Positions 1-9,124 of a stretch of 64,000 nt of DNA are shown here, in pieces; position 1 is the stretch's first letter; every line of letters begins with the position of its first letter. Under the pieces are notes generated by a model. The model did no database searches and had not been told where the DNA came from. It saw only the letters and a program-made list of their open reading frames with translations. This DNA is from Polaromonas sp. OV174 (GTDB lineage: Bacteria; Pseudomonadota; Gammaproteobacteria; Burkholderiales; Burkholderiaceae_C), in the NCBI RefSeq assembly GCF_900112285.1, contig NZ_FOKZ01000020.1:25241-89240 (forward strand), given 5' to 3'. The position numbers and the translations under genes are program-made.

Positions 1-249
1 GCGCTCGGGCGCCACCACCTGCGCAATGGCCTGAGAAATGTCTATGGGCGTGACCAGCGCGCTGCCGATCAGCGAGCCGGCAGCGTTGGCCGGCGCAGTT
101 GCTGGCGCTGCCGCAGGCGCCGGGATGGGCGCTGCCGCAATAGGCTGTTCTGTGGCCCCGTCAAGAGGTGGCAGCTCAGGACGAGCAGCCGGCGCAGGCG
201 ATGGCGCCGGCGTGGCAGGGCGGATTATTTTCTTGAAGAAACTGAACAT
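1..249 (-). CDS. ftsY: Signal recognition particle receptor FtsY, N-terminal part (cut by window edge)
   Basis: Reading leftwards from an ATG at 249 gives 83 uninterrupted codons to the window edge. The protein begins MFSFFKKI and continues with a long Ala/Pro-rich stretch, which fits the membrane-targeting A domain of FtsY, the receptor that docks ribosome-SRP complexes at SecYEG. The GTPase (NG) domain would lie outside the window. The divergent M16 protease pair followed by rsmD and coaD is the usual neighbourhood of ftsY in Betaproteobacteria. The low-complexity N-terminus alone is not diagnostic, so the call rests on the start motif and synteny. Confidence 0.6.
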   Translation of the reverse strand, partial: MFSFFKKIIRPATPAPSPAPAARPELPPLDGATEQPIAAAPIPAPAAAPATAPANAAGSLIGSALVTPIDISQAIAQVVAPER

Positions 250-277
250 TGAATATGCTTGTAGAGTCCTCTATTCT

Positions 278-1756
278 ATGAAACACCCCAAGCGAGCCCT
301 CTTGATGCTCTCAGTACCCCTTTCCCGGCGCTTTTCCGCCTTGCTGCTGCCCGCGGCGCTAAGCCTTGGTTTGAGCAGTCCGGCGCAGGCTCAGCAAACC
401 GCTGCGACTGTGGAGCAATTCACGCTGGCCAATGGCCTGACGCTTATCGTCAAGCCGGATCACCGTGCGCCCACCGTCGCCCACATGTTGTGGGTGCGCG
501 TGGGTTCCATGGACGAGGTGGACGGCACCTCGGGCGTGGCCCATGCGCTGGAGCACATGATGTTCAAGGGCACGCCCACGGTGAAGCCCGGTGAATTCTC
601 CAAGCGGGTGGCGGCCCTGGGGGGCCAGGAAAACGCCTTTACCAGCCGCGACAACACCGGCTATTACCAGCAGATCCCCGCCGCTGCGCTGGAGGAGGTG
701 ATGCAGCTGGAGTCCGATCGCTTCGCCCACAACCAGTGGGCCGACGACGAATTCAAGCGCGAGATCGAGGTGGTCAAGGAAGAGCGCCGGCTGCGCACCG
801 AAGACTCGCCGCGGGCCATGCTCTACGAGCAGCAGGCGGCCGTGACTTATCTGGCCTCGCCCTACCGCCGCCCCGTGGTTGGCTGGATGAGCGATCTGGA
901 CGCCATGACAGCGGATGACGTGCGTGATTTCCACCGTCGCTGGTATGTGCCGGCCAATGCTGCCGTGGTGGTGGCCGGGGATGTGGACGTGGCGCAGGTC
1001 AGGCAGCTGGCCGAAAAATACTATGGCGTCCTGGTGGCCGGACCCGTGCCCGTGCGCAAGCCGCGCAGCGAGCCCGAGCAGGCCGGCACACGTCGTCTGG
1101 ACTTCAAGGCGCCCGCCAGCCAGGCTTATGTCAACCTGGCTTTCAAGGTGCCCAAGCTGGAGCCGCTTGAGCTCAGCGATGCGGCCGGCGCTAGCGTCAG
1201 CGCGACAGCCAGCCGTGAGGCCCTGGCGCTAACCGTGCTGGCTGCCGTGCTGGACGGCTACCCCGGCGCCCGCCTGGAGCGCGCGCTGGTGCAGGGGACG
1301 GCTGCGGGCGGCCGCGTGGCCGACAGCGCTGGCGCCTCCAGCGGCCTGATAGGCCGGGGGCCGCAGCTGTTCATGCTCGATGGCGTTCCGGCGCAGGGCC
1401 AGACGACCGAGCAGGTGGCAGAGGCCTTGCGTCAGCAAGTGGCCGTCATTGCGCGCGAGGGCGTCAGCGAGGCCGAGCTGAACCGGGTCAAGATTCAGTG
1501 GACGGCCAGCGAAACCTACAAGCTGGATTCGGTCTTCAGCCAGGCGCGTGAACTGGGCTCCAACTGGGTCCAGGGCCTGCCGCTGGATGCCAGCGCGCGC
1601 CTGATCGCCAAGCTGCGCAGCATTAGCGGCGCCGAGGTGCAGGCGGTCGCCGCCAAGTATTTTGGCGATGAGCAGATGACCCAGGCGACCTTGCTGCCAC
1701 AGCCCTCTGATCCCACGCGCAAGTCAGGCAAACCCAACGTTTTGCTGCGGCATTAA
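278..1756 (+). CDS. M16 family zinc metalloprotease (pitrilysin-like), catalytic member
   Basis: Predicted periplasmic metallopeptidase of 492 residues. The start at 278 (MKHPKRALL) gives a signal peptide with a hydrophobic core ending near AQA; an in-frame upstream start at 38 would cover divergent ftsY sequence and is unlikely. The zinc site HALEH lies at residues 89-93 (His89, Glu92 and His93 of HxxEH), followed by the conserved MMFKGT. A second, degenerate M16 domain occupies the C-terminal half. The next gene is a paralogue without HxxEH. In M16B families such pairs form a heterodimer with one active and one inactive chain, which is the likely arrangement here. Natural substrates are unknown. 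Confidence 0.9.
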   Translation: MKHPKRALLMLSVPLSRRFSALLLPAALSLGLSSPAQAQQTAATVEQFTLANGLTLIVKPDHRAPTVAHMLWVRVGSMDEVDGTSGVAHALEHMMFKGTPTVKPGEFSKRVAALGGQENAFTSRDNTGYYQQIPAAALEEVMQLESDRFAHNQWADDEFKREIEVVKEERRLRTEDSPRAMLYEQQAAVTYLASPYRRPVVGWMSDLDAMTADDVRDFHRRWYVPANAAVVVAGDVDVAQVRQLAEKYYGVLVAGPVPVRKPRSEPEQAGTRRLDFKAPASQAYVNLAFKVPKLEPLELSDAAGASVSATASREALALTVLAAVLDGYPGARLERALVQGTAAGGRVADSAGASSGLIGRGPQLFMLDGVPAQGQTTEQVAEALRQQVAVIAREGVSEAELNRVKIQWTASETYKLDSVFSQARELGSNWVQGLPLDASARLIAKLRSISGAEVQAVAAKYFGDEQMTQATLLPQPSDPTRKSGKPNVLLRH

Positions 1757-1792
1757 GCCCAGCCAGGAACCGAACGAGTCCATATATTCATC

Positions 1793-3229
1793 ATGATTGC
1801 TATAAAAAGTAGAGCTATTTGCGCCCTATTGATAGGCGCTACAGGCCTTTTTCTTCATTCAATCGCGCTGGCGGTGATCCCGATTCAGCATTGGGTTCAG
1901 CCTGGCGGCGCCCAGGTCTATCTGATCGAGAGCCCGGCCATTCCCATGGTCGATGTGCAGATCGATTTTGATGCCGGTGGCCGCCGTGATCCAGCGGCTC
2001 AGGCCGGCCTGGCCAGCGTCACGGCGGGCATGCTGGACAAAGGCGTGCTGGCCGGGAATGGCGAACGCAGCGCCGGGCCGCCCCGAGCAAGTTCAGCCCC
2101 CTCGGGGGGCAGTGCGGTACGCGAAGCGACAAGCGTGGGGGCCATTGAACCAGCACTGGATGAAAGCCAGCTCAACGAGGCCTGGGCCGATCTGGGCGCG
2201 CAGTTTGGCGCGGGTGCCGGTTCCGACCGCATGAGTTTTTCCCTGCGCTCGCTGACCGAGCCCGATTTGCTGGCCAAGGCTGTGGCGCTGGCGGCGCGTG
2301 AAATTGCCGAGCCGGCTTTTCCCGACAGCGTCTGGCAGCGTGAACGCCAGCGCATGCAGGCGGCGCTCAAGGAGTCCTACACCCGCCCCGGCAACGTGAT
2401 TGGCCGGGCCTACACGCAAGCGGTCTACGGCAGCCATCCCTATGGCTATGAAGTCAGCGAGGCCACGCTGGCGCAGATCAGCGTGGCGGATATGCGGGCA
2501 GCGCATGCGGCCGGCGTGGTGGCCTGCCGGGCTCGCATCAGCCTGGTGGGAGCCATCACCCGGGCCCAGGCCGACGCCATGGCTACCAGCCTGCTGTCGC
2601 GTCTGCCGCAAGTGCCCTGCGCCAGCCTGGCGCCGCTGCCGGCCGTGGCCGAGGTGGCGCCGCTGAGCCAGGCGAAAGAGACGAGCATTCCCTTTGATTC
2701 GGCCCAGGCCCATGTGCTGATAGGCCAGCCCGGTTTCAAGCGGGATGACCCCGACTATTTCCCGCTGACCGTGGGCAACTACATTCTGGGCGGCGGTGGT
2801 TTTGTCTCGCGCCTGACGGTCGAGGTGCGTGAAAAGCGCGGCCTGACGTATGGCGTGTCCAGCGGCTTCACGCCCGGCCGGCATGCCGGCAGCTTCACCG
2901 TGGGCCTGCAGACCCGGCCCGATCAGGCGACGCAGGCGGCCCAGCTGGTGCATCAGGTGCTGAGCGACTTTGTCGCCCAGGGGCCGACCGAAGCCGAGTT
3001 GAAGGCCGCCAAGGACAACCTGATAGGCGGCTTTGCCCTGCGCATTGACAGCAATAGCAAGCTGCTGAGCAATTTGGCCAGCATTGCGTGGAATAATTTG
3101 CCGCTCGACTACCTGGAGCGCTGGACGCAACAGGTGGATAAGGTCACCGTTGCGGACATCAAAGCCGCCTTTGCGCGCAAGCTGCAGCCCGAAAAAATGG
3201 TGACCGTGATTCTTGGAGCCGCCTCATGA
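1793..3229 (+). CDS. M16 family peptidase-like protein, non-catalytic partner
   Basis: 478-residue M16B homologue. At the position of HxxEH it reads GLASVTAGML, so zinc ligands are absent. It keeps the C-terminal-domain signature near VEVREKRGLTYG that is typical of the inactive partner in M16 heterodimers. It starts 36 bp after the catalytic paralogue and its stop overlaps the rsmD start (ATGA). The signal peptide (residues 3-19) is encoded by a dispersed repeat (1799-1852). Residues 95-117 or so come from a second repeat family inserted in frame (2075-2143), giving a PPRASSAPSGG segment that I do not expect in homologues. Function is probably periplasmic proteolysis or quality control with its neighbour. 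Confidence 0.87.
   Translation: MIAIKSRAICALLIGATGLFLHSIALAVIPIQHWVQPGGAQVYLIESPAIPMVDVQIDFDAGGRRDPAAQAGLASVTAGMLDKGVLAGNGERSAGPPRASSAPSGGSAVREATSVGAIEPALDESQLNEAWADLGAQFGAGAGSDRMSFSLRSLTEPDLLAKAVALAAREIAEPAFPDSVWQRERQRMQAALKESYTRPGNVIGRAYTQAVYGSHPYGYEVSEATLAQISVADMRAAHAAGVVACRARISLVGAITRAQADAMATSLLSRLPQVPCASLAPLPAVAEVAPLSQAKETSIPFDSAQAHVLIGQPGFKRDDPDYFPLTVGNYILGGGGFVSRLTVEVREKRGLTYGVSSGFTPGRHAGSFTVGLQTRPDQATQAAQLVHQVLSDFVAQGPTEAELKAAKDNLIGGFALRIDSNSKLLSNLASIAWNNLPLDYLERWTQQVDKVTVADIKAAFARKLQPEKMVTVILGAAS
1799..1852 (-). repeat. Dispersed ATAGC/GGGCGC-type repeat, copy 1, inside a signal peptide coding region
   Basis: On the minus strand it reads as a GGCCTGTAGCGCC block, then GGGCGC, then an AT-rich end AGCTCTACTTTTTATAGC. 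The same block order occurs at 4805-4860, 9007-9060 and 24995-25047. Here it codes for residues 3-19 of the non-catalytic M16 protein, that is, the hydrophobic part of its signal peptide. Confidence 0.6.
2075..2143 (+). repeat. Dispersed GC-rich repeat (GGGCCGYCCC...GGGGGC), copy 1, inserted in frame in an M16 gene
   Basis: A 69-bp segment with a GGGCCGCCCC head, a CCCCCTCGGGGGG palindrome followed by CAGTGCG, and a CGTGGGGGCC tail. It aligns with the intergenic copy at 29660-29726. Its length is a multiple of three, so it adds 23 codons without breaking the reading frame. The element type is common in Comamonadaceae intergenic regions. Confidence 0.65.
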
Positions 3230-3921
3230 AATACACCCCCCTCACACCCGCCGTCAAGCCACCATCGCAGGCCTCCGAACAGGCAGCCGCCACGCGCAAC
3301 AAGGCGCGGGCGCAAGCCGCCCACGCCAGGGCTCACGCCAAGCCGCCCGGCGAAATCCGCATCATTGGCGGGCTATACAAACGCACCAAGCTGGCTGTGC
3401 CCAATGTGCCCGGGCTGCGCCCGACTCCGGATCGGGTGCGGGAAACCCTGTTCAACTGGCTGGGCCAGGACCTGACGGGCTGGCGCTGTGCCGATGTCTT
3501 TGCAGGCACCGGCGTGCTGGGCTTTGAAGCGGTGTCGCGCGGCGCGGCCGAGGTTTTGCTGTGCGAACAGGACCCGGCGCTGGTGCTGCAGCTCAAGGCC
3601 TTGCAGGCGCGGCTGAAAATCGACAAGGTCAAGATTGAACGCGGCGACGGCCTGGCCATGCTCAGACGCCTGGCCGTGGGCAGCATGCAGCTGGTGTTTC
3701 TGGACCCGCCGTTTGAGTCCACCCAGTTTGAGTCCGCGCTGAAAGCCGCCGCACAGGCCATTGGCCCCACTGGCCTGGTTTACCTGGAGGCACCCAAGGC
3801 CTGGACCGACGAAGAACTGCTCCCTCTGGGCCTTCAACTGCAACGCAGCGGCAAGGCCGGCGCCGTGCACTTTCATCTGCTGAGCAAAGGCGACGCGTCG
3901 CCCAAGCTGGCTGACGCTTGA
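3226..3921 (+). CDS. rsmD: 16S rRNA (guanine(966)-N(2))-methyltransferase RsmD
   Basis: 231 residues. Methylates N2 of G966 in 16S rRNA of the 30S subunit using S-adenosylmethionine. The family opening IRIIGGLYKRTKL and RPTPDRVRETLFNWL is present, the SAM-binding motif I is DVFAGTGVLGFEA, and the catalytic N-methylase tetrapeptide is DPPF at residues 160-163. The N-terminal 40 residues (Ala/Lys-rich) precede the usual start of homologues, so a shorter form is possible. The ATG overlaps the stop of the upstream M16 gene by four bases, which suggests translational coupling. coaD follows in the same direction. Confidence 0.93.
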   Translation: MKYTPLTPAVKPPSQASEQAAATRNKARAQAAHARAHAKPPGEIRIIGGLYKRTKLAVPNVPGLRPTPDRVRETLFNWLGQDLTGWRCADVFAGTGVLGFEAVSRGAAEVLLCEQDPALVLQLKALQARLKIDKVKIERGDGLAMLRRLAVGSMQLVFLDPPFESTQFESALKAAAQAIGPTGLVYLEAPKAWTDEELLPLGLQLQRSGKAGAVHFHLLSKGDASPKLADA

Positions 3922-4008
3922 TTTTTCCCGGCGGCTGCCCGTGCGGCGCTCGTGGGTACCGGCCTGGCGCTGAGGCGGCGCAAGGGCAGGGCGGGGCATA
4001 ATTCCCCC

Positions 4009-4787
<779 letters not shown>

Positions 4788-4804
4788 GCCCAGAAAATTA
4801 AGCG

Positions 4805-4860
4805 TTTTAGGTCGCTAGCCCAATCGGGTCGGGCGCAGGAAGCTATAAAAATAATAGCTT
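4805..4860 (+). repeat. Dispersed ATAGC/GGGCGC-type repeat, copy 2, between convergent genes; ends in a hairpin
   Basis: It reads TTTTAGG, CGCTAGCCC, GGGCGC and then AAGCTAT-N7-ATAGCTT (4840-4860), a perfect 7-bp hairpin with A/T-rich flanks. It sits between convergent fdx and pth and abuts the pth stop codon, so it may serve as a bidirectional terminator. Same family as copies at 1799, 9007 and 24995. Confidence 0.55.
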
Positions 4861-5471
4861 TATTCGGTCTCTGGCTTGCGCGGCGGTTTGGGCCGTGGTG
4901 CCACGCTGGTGTGGATCAGCATGGTGGCTTTTCCCATTTCACTGCCCAGCAGTTCGGGCAAGGCCTTGAGCGCGCGGGCAATGCTGTCTTCAATCGCCTG
5001 GCGATGTTCCTGCGAGGGTTTTTTCAGCACCCAGTGGATGACCTCGGATTTGACGCCCGGATGGCCGACGCCCAGGCGCAGCCGCCAGTAGTCGCCGCTG
5101 CCGAGCTGGGCGTGAATGTCGCGCAAGCCGTTGTGGCCGGCATGGCTGCCGCCGAATTTGAGCTTGGCCTGACCGGGCACGATATCGAGTTCATCATGGG
5201 CGACCAGAATCTCTTCGGGCGCTATCTTGAAAAAGCGCGCCAGCGCGGCGACCGATTTGCCCGACAGATTCATGAAGGTCAGGGGCTTGAGCAGCCACAC
5301 CGTCTGGCCGTTGATGGTGGTACGCGCCACCTGGCCGTAGTAATTTTTGTCCAGGCTTAGCGGTGCCTTCAGTTCGCGTGCCAGCGCGTCAATCCACCAG
5401 AAACCGGCATTGTGGCGTGTGGCTTCGTATTCGGGGCCGGGGTTGCCCAAGCCAACAAACAGTTTGATCAT
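4860..5471 (-). CDS. pth: Peptidyl-tRNA hydrolase
   Basis: 203 residues from the ATG at 5471 ([12 protein letters not shown]). Cleaves peptidyl-tRNA released from stalled ribosomes and recycles the tRNA. The family signature [18 protein letters not shown] holds the catalytic His and the substrate-binding Asn; [13 protein letters not shown] and the C-terminal lid follow. An in-frame ATG at 5498 would add nine residues with no better ribosome-binding site, so the shorter form, matching homologues, is preferred. Follows rplY and prs on the same strand, the common order in this group, but a strong terminator at 5544-5581 separates it from rplY. Confidence 0.94.
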   Translation of the reverse strand: MIKLFVGLGNPGPEYEATRHNAGFWWIDALARELKAPLSLDKNYYGQVARTTINGQTVWLLKPLTFMNLSGKSVAALARFFKIAPEEILVAHDELDIVPGQAKLKFGGSHAGHNGLRDIHAQLGSGDYWRLRLGVGHPGVKSEVIHWVLKKPSQEHRQAIEDSIARALKALPELLGSEMGKATMLIHTSVAPRPKPPRKPETE

Positions 5472-5543
5472 GTGCGGTGATGAAAGAGTAGAGGGCATGC
5501 CGGTGCATGCGGGGGCTGGTCGGTGAGATTATCGGGCCGACAA

Positions 5544-5581
5544 AGAAAAACGGCCCATACCCTCGCGTGAGGGTAGGGGCC
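5544..5581 (-). terminator. Rho-independent terminator after rplY
   Basis: Hairpin 5552-5581 with arms of 13 bases (one A-G mismatch) around a GCGT loop. On the minus strand it is followed directly by a short U run (AAAAA on the plus strand at 5546-5550). It lies 33 bp downstream of the rplY stop. Confidence 0.8.
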
Positions 5582-5613
5582 GCCGACCTATTGAGGTCTA
5601 TGCAAGCCGCAAG

Positions 5614-6243
5614 TTATTTCTTGCCCTTGCCGCCTTTTTTAGCGTCTTTAGGATCAACCACAGCGACTGGTGCTGCAACTTCTTCCACGATGGCCGTGAC
5701 GGACACCAGGACGGGGTTGACCTGGCCCTTGGCGACAAACTTCACGTCCTTGGGGAGCGTGATGTCTTTGACGTGCAGCGAGGTGCCCTTTTTCAGGCCG
5801 CTCAAATCGACGGCGATGAATTCAGGGATGTCGGCTGGGAAGCAGGACAGCGTCAGCTCGGTCACCACGTGGTTGACCAGGCAGTTCTCGGTCTTGACAG
5901 CTGGGGAAGCTTCTTCGCCGCTGTAGTGCACTGGCACTTTAACGGTCATGCGGGTACGGGCTTCAACGCGCTGGAAGTCGATGTGCTGGACCTGTTGCTT
6001 GTACGGGTGCATTTGCAGATCGCGCAGCAGAACTTTGTGTTCTTTGCCGTTCAGTTCCATCTCCAGGATGGAGCCGTGGAAAGCTTCCTTCTTGATGGCG
6101 TGCCACAAGGCGTTGTGATCGATTTCGATCAGCAAGGGCTCAGCCGTGCCACCATAAACAATACCGGGCGTACGGCCGGTGATGCGGAGACGGCGGCTCG
6201 CACCCGTGCCCTGCATAGCGCGCTCAAAAGCGACAAATTTCAT
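5614..6243 (-). CDS. rplY: 50S ribosomal protein L25 (long TL5/CTC form)
   Basis: 209 residues. Binds 5S rRNA in the large subunit. The N-terminal L25 domain (MKFVAFERA, GASRRLRITGRTPGIVYGG) is followed by the beta-barrel C-terminal domain of the TL5/CTC type and an Ala/Lys-rich tail ending KKGGKGKK. The ATG at 6243 is preceded by GGAGAAG at good spacing, which decides it over an upstream in-frame codon at 6303. It follows prs closely and is probably co-transcribed with it; the terminator at 5544-5581 ends the unit. Confidence 0.95.
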   Translation of the reverse strand: MKFVAFERAMQGTGASRRLRITGRTPGIVYGGTAEPLLIEIDHNALWHAIKKEAFHGSILEMELNGKEHKVLLRDLQMHPYKQQVQHIDFQRVEARTRMTVKVPVHYSGEEASPAVKTENCLVNHVVTELTLSCFPADIPEFIAVDLSGLKKGTSLHVKDITLPKDVKFVAKGQVNPVLVSVTAIVEEVAAPVAVVDPKDAKKGGKGKK

Positions 6244-6336
6244 AATCTTCTCCAGTAGGGGTGGACCGCGACCAGTGCACCCCGATATAAAAAGGCTGCC
6301 CAAGCTCTGAGAGCTTTGTGCAGCCAGCTTTTTGCA

Positions 6337-7317
6337 TCAAATCAGAACGGATTGTTCTTGATCTGAAAACAAACTCATGACCGAGTCTCCCTTGGCGATG
6401 CGCTGCATGGTTTCAGCGATCAACGGTGCCACGGAGAGTTGGCGAATCTTTTTGCAAGCCTGGGCATTCGGGTTGAGCGGAATGGTGTTGGTCACCACGA
6501 CCTCATCGAGCGCGTCGCCCAGGGTAATGCGCTCAATCGCCGGACCAGAGAAAATCGGGTGCGTGCAATAGGCGTAAACTTTTTTGGCGCCGCGCTCTTT
6601 CAGCACTTCAGCGGCCTTGACCAGCGTGCCGGCGGTGTCAATCATGTCGTCCATGATGACGCAGTTGCGGCCTTCGATGTCGCCAATCACGTGCATCACT
6701 TCGGACACATTGGCCTTGGGCCGGCGCTTGTCGATGATGGCCATGTCGCAGCCCAGCTGCTTGGCCAGCGCGCGTGCGCGCACCACGCCGCCCACGTCGG
6801 GCGAAACGACCATCAGGTCGGCATAATTTTTCTGGCGCAAGTCGCCCAGCAACACGGGCGAGGCATAAATATTGTCCACCGGGATGTCAAAAAATCCCTG
6901 GATCTGGTCGGCATGCAAGTCCATGGTCAATACGCGCGACACGCCGACGGCCTGCAGCATATTGGCCACCACCTTGGCGGTGATGGGGACGCGTGCCGAA
7001 CGCGGGCGTCGATCCTGGCGGGCGTAGCCGAAATAGGGAATCACGGCGGCGATCTCATCTGCCGACGAGCGTTTCAGCGCGTCCACCATGATGAGCAATT
7101 CCATCAGGTTTTCATTGGTCGGTGCGCAGGTCGACTGCACCACGAAGACGTCGCGGGCGCGCACGTTTTGTTGGATTTCGACGGTGACTTCACCGTCTGA
7201 AAAGCGCCCCACATGGGCGGCACCCAGTGAGGTGCCCAGGTGTTGGGCAATTTCGGCGGCCATGCTTGGATTGGCATTGCCGGTGAAAACCATGAAGTCG
7301 GGGTGGTGCGTTTGCAT
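6337..7317 (-). CDS. prs: Ribose-phosphate pyrophosphokinase (PRPP synthetase)
   Basis: 326 residues, slightly longer than the usual 310-320. Makes phosphoribosyl pyrophosphate from ribose 5-phosphate and ATP for nucleotide, His, Trp and NAD synthesis. Diagnostic segments are [10 protein letters not shown], the ATP-binding [16 protein letters not shown] loop, [17 protein letters not shown], and the PRPP loop [12 protein letters not shown]. Upstream lie tRNA-Gln and two hairpins; rplY follows. The start region lacks a clear Shine-Dalgarno sequence. Confidence 0.96.
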   Translation of the reverse strand: MQTHHPDFMVFTGNANPSMAAEIAQHLGTSLGAAHVGRFSDGEVTVEIQQNVRARDVFVVQSTCAPTNENLMELLIMVDALKRSSADEIAAVIPYFGYARQDRRPRSARVPITAKVVANMLQAVGVSRVLTMDLHADQIQGFFDIPVDNIYASPVLLGDLRQKNYADLMVVSPDVGGVVRARALAKQLGCDMAIIDKRRPKANVSEVMHVIGDIEGRNCVIMDDMIDTAGTLVKAAEVLKERGAKKVYAYCTHPIFSGPAIERITLGDALDEVVVTNTIPLNPNAQACKKIRQLSVAPLIAETMQRIAKGDSVMSLFSDQEQSVLI

Positions 7318-7448
7318 GTTGGGCCCAGCTGCTGTCGGACTTGAAGAAGGAGGCTGAAATTTCTATCGAGGCAAAATACGCACGGGAAACGCCTTGCAAC
7401 AGGGACTTGGCAGTGAGTGCCGATTGCTTGCGTTTCCAAAAACACTCA

Positions 7449-7502
7449 GACCCGCACGATGCGGGTCCGGGTTCTTAAATTCCTGCGGGACTATCCCGCA
7501 GG
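7449..7502 (-). other. Two tandem perfect hairpins between tRNA-Gln and prs
   Basis: Hairpin one is CCTGCGGGA-CTA-TCCCGCAGG (7482-7502). Hairpin two is GACCCGCA-N3-TGCGGGTC (7449-7467), and on the minus strand it is followed within a few bases by a T run. They may form the 3-prime end of the ispE-tRNA-Gln transcript, or tRNA trailer processing structures; the T run supports termination for the second. Confidence 0.5.
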
Positions 7503-7512
7503 CTTGCAAATT

Positions 7513-7589
7513 TGGCAGGGGTGGAAGGATTCGAACCTGCGAATGCCGGAATCAAAATCCGGTGCCTTAACCAACTTGGCGACACCCCT
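7513..7589 (-). tRNA. tRNA-Gln (TTG)
   Basis: Cloverleaf on the minus strand with acceptor AGGGGTG/CACCCCT, anticodon stem CCGGA/TCCGG with loop TTTTGAT (anticodon TTG), the TTCGAAT T loop and an encoded CCA end (7513-7515). The T stem as written (GCAGG/CCTTC) has one mismatch. It lies between ispE and prs, where a tRNA-Gln is usually found in Betaproteobacteria. Confidence 0.93.
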
Positions 7590-7664
7590 ACACAGGACAA
7601 TTGTTGTTGCCAACAACCGACCTATTAATCGTCGCTTGAACGCGCATTTTCAAGAGCCGTCATT

Positions 7665-8555
7665 CTACCAACCGGCTAGAGGATGCGCCTCCAAATTTTT
7701 GCATTTTTTTATTTTCCAGTCGCCGGGGGCTTCGGGTAAATCAAGGTCTTGCAAAATTTGCGCAAATACAGCACTTCCTGAGCCGGTCATTCGCCCCTGA
7801 AGATTTTGTGCTTCAAGCCAATCGAGCGACTGGCCAATCTGCGGACAAAGTTCCTGAGCTACCGGCTGCAAGTCATTATGGCCAAATTTAAAAATTTGAT
7901 CATTTGCATATGCAGCAAAGCCTTGAATTATAGCAGTCTCTGAATCGCGTTTTAGGCCGGGCGCATTAAAAATTGCTTGAGTCGATAAACCGACCGCTGG
8001 TTTGACCACTAAAAAGTGGGCTGAGGGCAGGCTGATGGGGGTGATTTTTTCGCCAATGCCTTCCACCCAGGCATGGCCGCCGGAGAGGAAAAAAGGCACG
8101 TCCGCGCCCAGCGACAAGGCCAGGGCGCGCAATTCCGCCGCCGGCAGGCGCACGCCCCAAAGGCGTTGCAGCGCCAGCAGGCAAGTCGCGGCGTCCGAAG
8201 AGCCTCCGCCCATGCCGGCTTGCGAGGGAATGCGTTTTTCCAGGCTGATATGCACGCCCAGGGAAGTGCCGCAGGCCGCCTGCAGGGCGCGGGCCGCCCG
8301 CACCGCCAGGTCTTGCTCGGGCAGTGCTTCGGCGGGATGCCCAGACGTGCTCAGGTCGGTGCGGCTGATCTGGCCGTCGCTGCGCAGCTCAAAGTGCAGC
8401 GTGTCGCACCAGTCGATCAGCATGAACACCGACTGCAGCAAGTGATAGCCGTCGGGCCGGCGCCCGGTGAGATGCAAAAACAAATTGAGTTTGGCCGGCG
8501 CAGGGACGTCGTACAGGGCTTTGAGAGGCGGCGATGAGAGAAGGGTGCGAGTCAC
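7665..8555 (-). CDS. ispE: 4-diphosphocytidyl-2-C-methyl-D-erythritol kinase
   Basis: 296-residue GHMP kinase of the MEP isoprenoid pathway; phosphorylates CDP-ME at the 2-hydroxyl. PAPAKLNLFLHLTGRRPDGYH carries the substrate-binding Lys and the family opening, PSQAGMGGGSSDAA is the GHMP ATP loop, and MTGSGSAVFA is the third motif. It starts shortly after lolB on the minus strand and precedes tRNA-Gln and prs. The 3-prime third (about 7665-7990) is noticeably AT-richer than the rest of the gene, though the protein motifs continue normally. Confidence 0.95.
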   Translation of the reverse strand: MTRTLLSSPPLKALYDVPAPAKLNLFLHLTGRRPDGYHLLQSVFMLIDWCDTLHFELRSDGQISRTDLSTSGHPAEALPEQDLAVRAARALQAACGTSLGVHISLEKRIPSQAGMGGGSSDAATCLLALQRLWGVRLPAAELRALALSLGADVPFFLSGGHAWVEGIGEKITPISLPSAHFLVVKPAVGLSTQAIFNAPGLKRDSETAIIQGFAAYANDQIFKFGHNDLQPVAQELCPQIGQSLDWLEAQNLQGRMTGSGSAVFAQILQDLDLPEAPGDWKIKKCKNLEAHPLAGW

Positions 8556-8597
8556 GCTTGATGCTTTCGGTGGGCCATGGGGCCAGCGAATAAGGGT

Positions 8598-9110
8598 TTA
8601 TTGATCCAGCACGACGCGAAGGTCGGCTTGCGGGCTGGGCTGGACTCTTTTGGCGGAAATGCGGCCTTCGCTGCGTCGCGACAGATCGGCAGACCAGCCG
8701 CTGACACTGGCGTTATCCCCCTGCAGCCAAGCAAACAGCGCGCCGAGCGGCAGTGCCGCGCCCGTGGCCTGCGTCGTCAGTTCGTCGATCGAGGTAAAGC
8801 GCTGGATCTTCTGGTCGCCAGAGTCCAGCACGGCCTCGGAGGGCGACCAGCGCAAGATGCCGAGCACGTTTCCCAAGGGGCTGATCAGAGTCAGTTCACC
8901 GCGCTCGGCCTGGCCCTTGAGTTCAAAGCCGGCCGAGAAAGACTGCGCGGGCTCGCTATGGACTTGCAGGCTGAGACGGCCGGTCCAAAACCCTGTATTT
9001 GAATCATTTAAGGCTGTAGCCCTTATGGGGCGAGCGCATCCAGCTATAAAAAGAGTAGTAAACAAGCAGCCGAGAACCAGCAGCAGGCGCAGGCGAGCAG
9101 AGAAGAACAA
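8598..9110 (-). CDS. lolB: Outer-membrane lipoprotein LolB (lipoprotein insertase)
   Basis: 170 residues. Receives lipoproteins from LolA and inserts them into the outer membrane. The TTG start at 9110 follows the TPR gene stop by 14 bases, with AGGA at seven bases; no in-frame ATG gives a signal peptide. The lipobox is I22-A23-G24-C25, so Cys25 should be lipidated. The lipobox and the following ten residues are encoded by a dispersed repeat (9007-9060). The LolB domain (FWTGRLSLQV, SFSAGFELKG, LISPLGNVLGILRW) follows. The order TPR-lolB-ispE is standard in this group. Confidence 0.85.
   Translation of the reverse strand: MFFSARLRLLLVLGCLFTTLFIAGCARPIRATALNDSNTGFWTGRLSLQVHSEPAQSFSAGFELKGQAERGELTLISPLGNVLGILRWSPSEAVLDSGDQKIQRFTSIDELTTQATGAALPLGALFAWLQGDNASVSGWSADLSRRSEGRISAKRVQPSPQADLRVVLDQ
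9007..9060 (+). repeat. Dispersed ATAGC/GGGCGC-type repeat, copy 3, encoding the LolB lipobox
   Basis: It reads AGGCTGTAGCCCTTATGGGG, CGAGCGC and AGCTATAAAAAGAGTAGT. Its GC-rich half is nearly identical to the reverse complement of the copy at 24995-25047 (GGCTGTAG, ATGG, CGAGCGC, CAGCT in the same order and spacing). Read on the minus strand it supplies LolB residues from about Thr18 to Leu34, including the lipidated Cys25. Confidence 0.6.
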
Positions 9111-9124
9111 GGCGTGATCCTGGC

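Noticed and set aside
2093..3130. Long open frame opposite the second M16 gene (345 codons)
   Set aside because: His/Gln/Gly-rich composition typical of the antisense of GC-rich coding DNA; the plus strand has an M16 protein with clear motifs.
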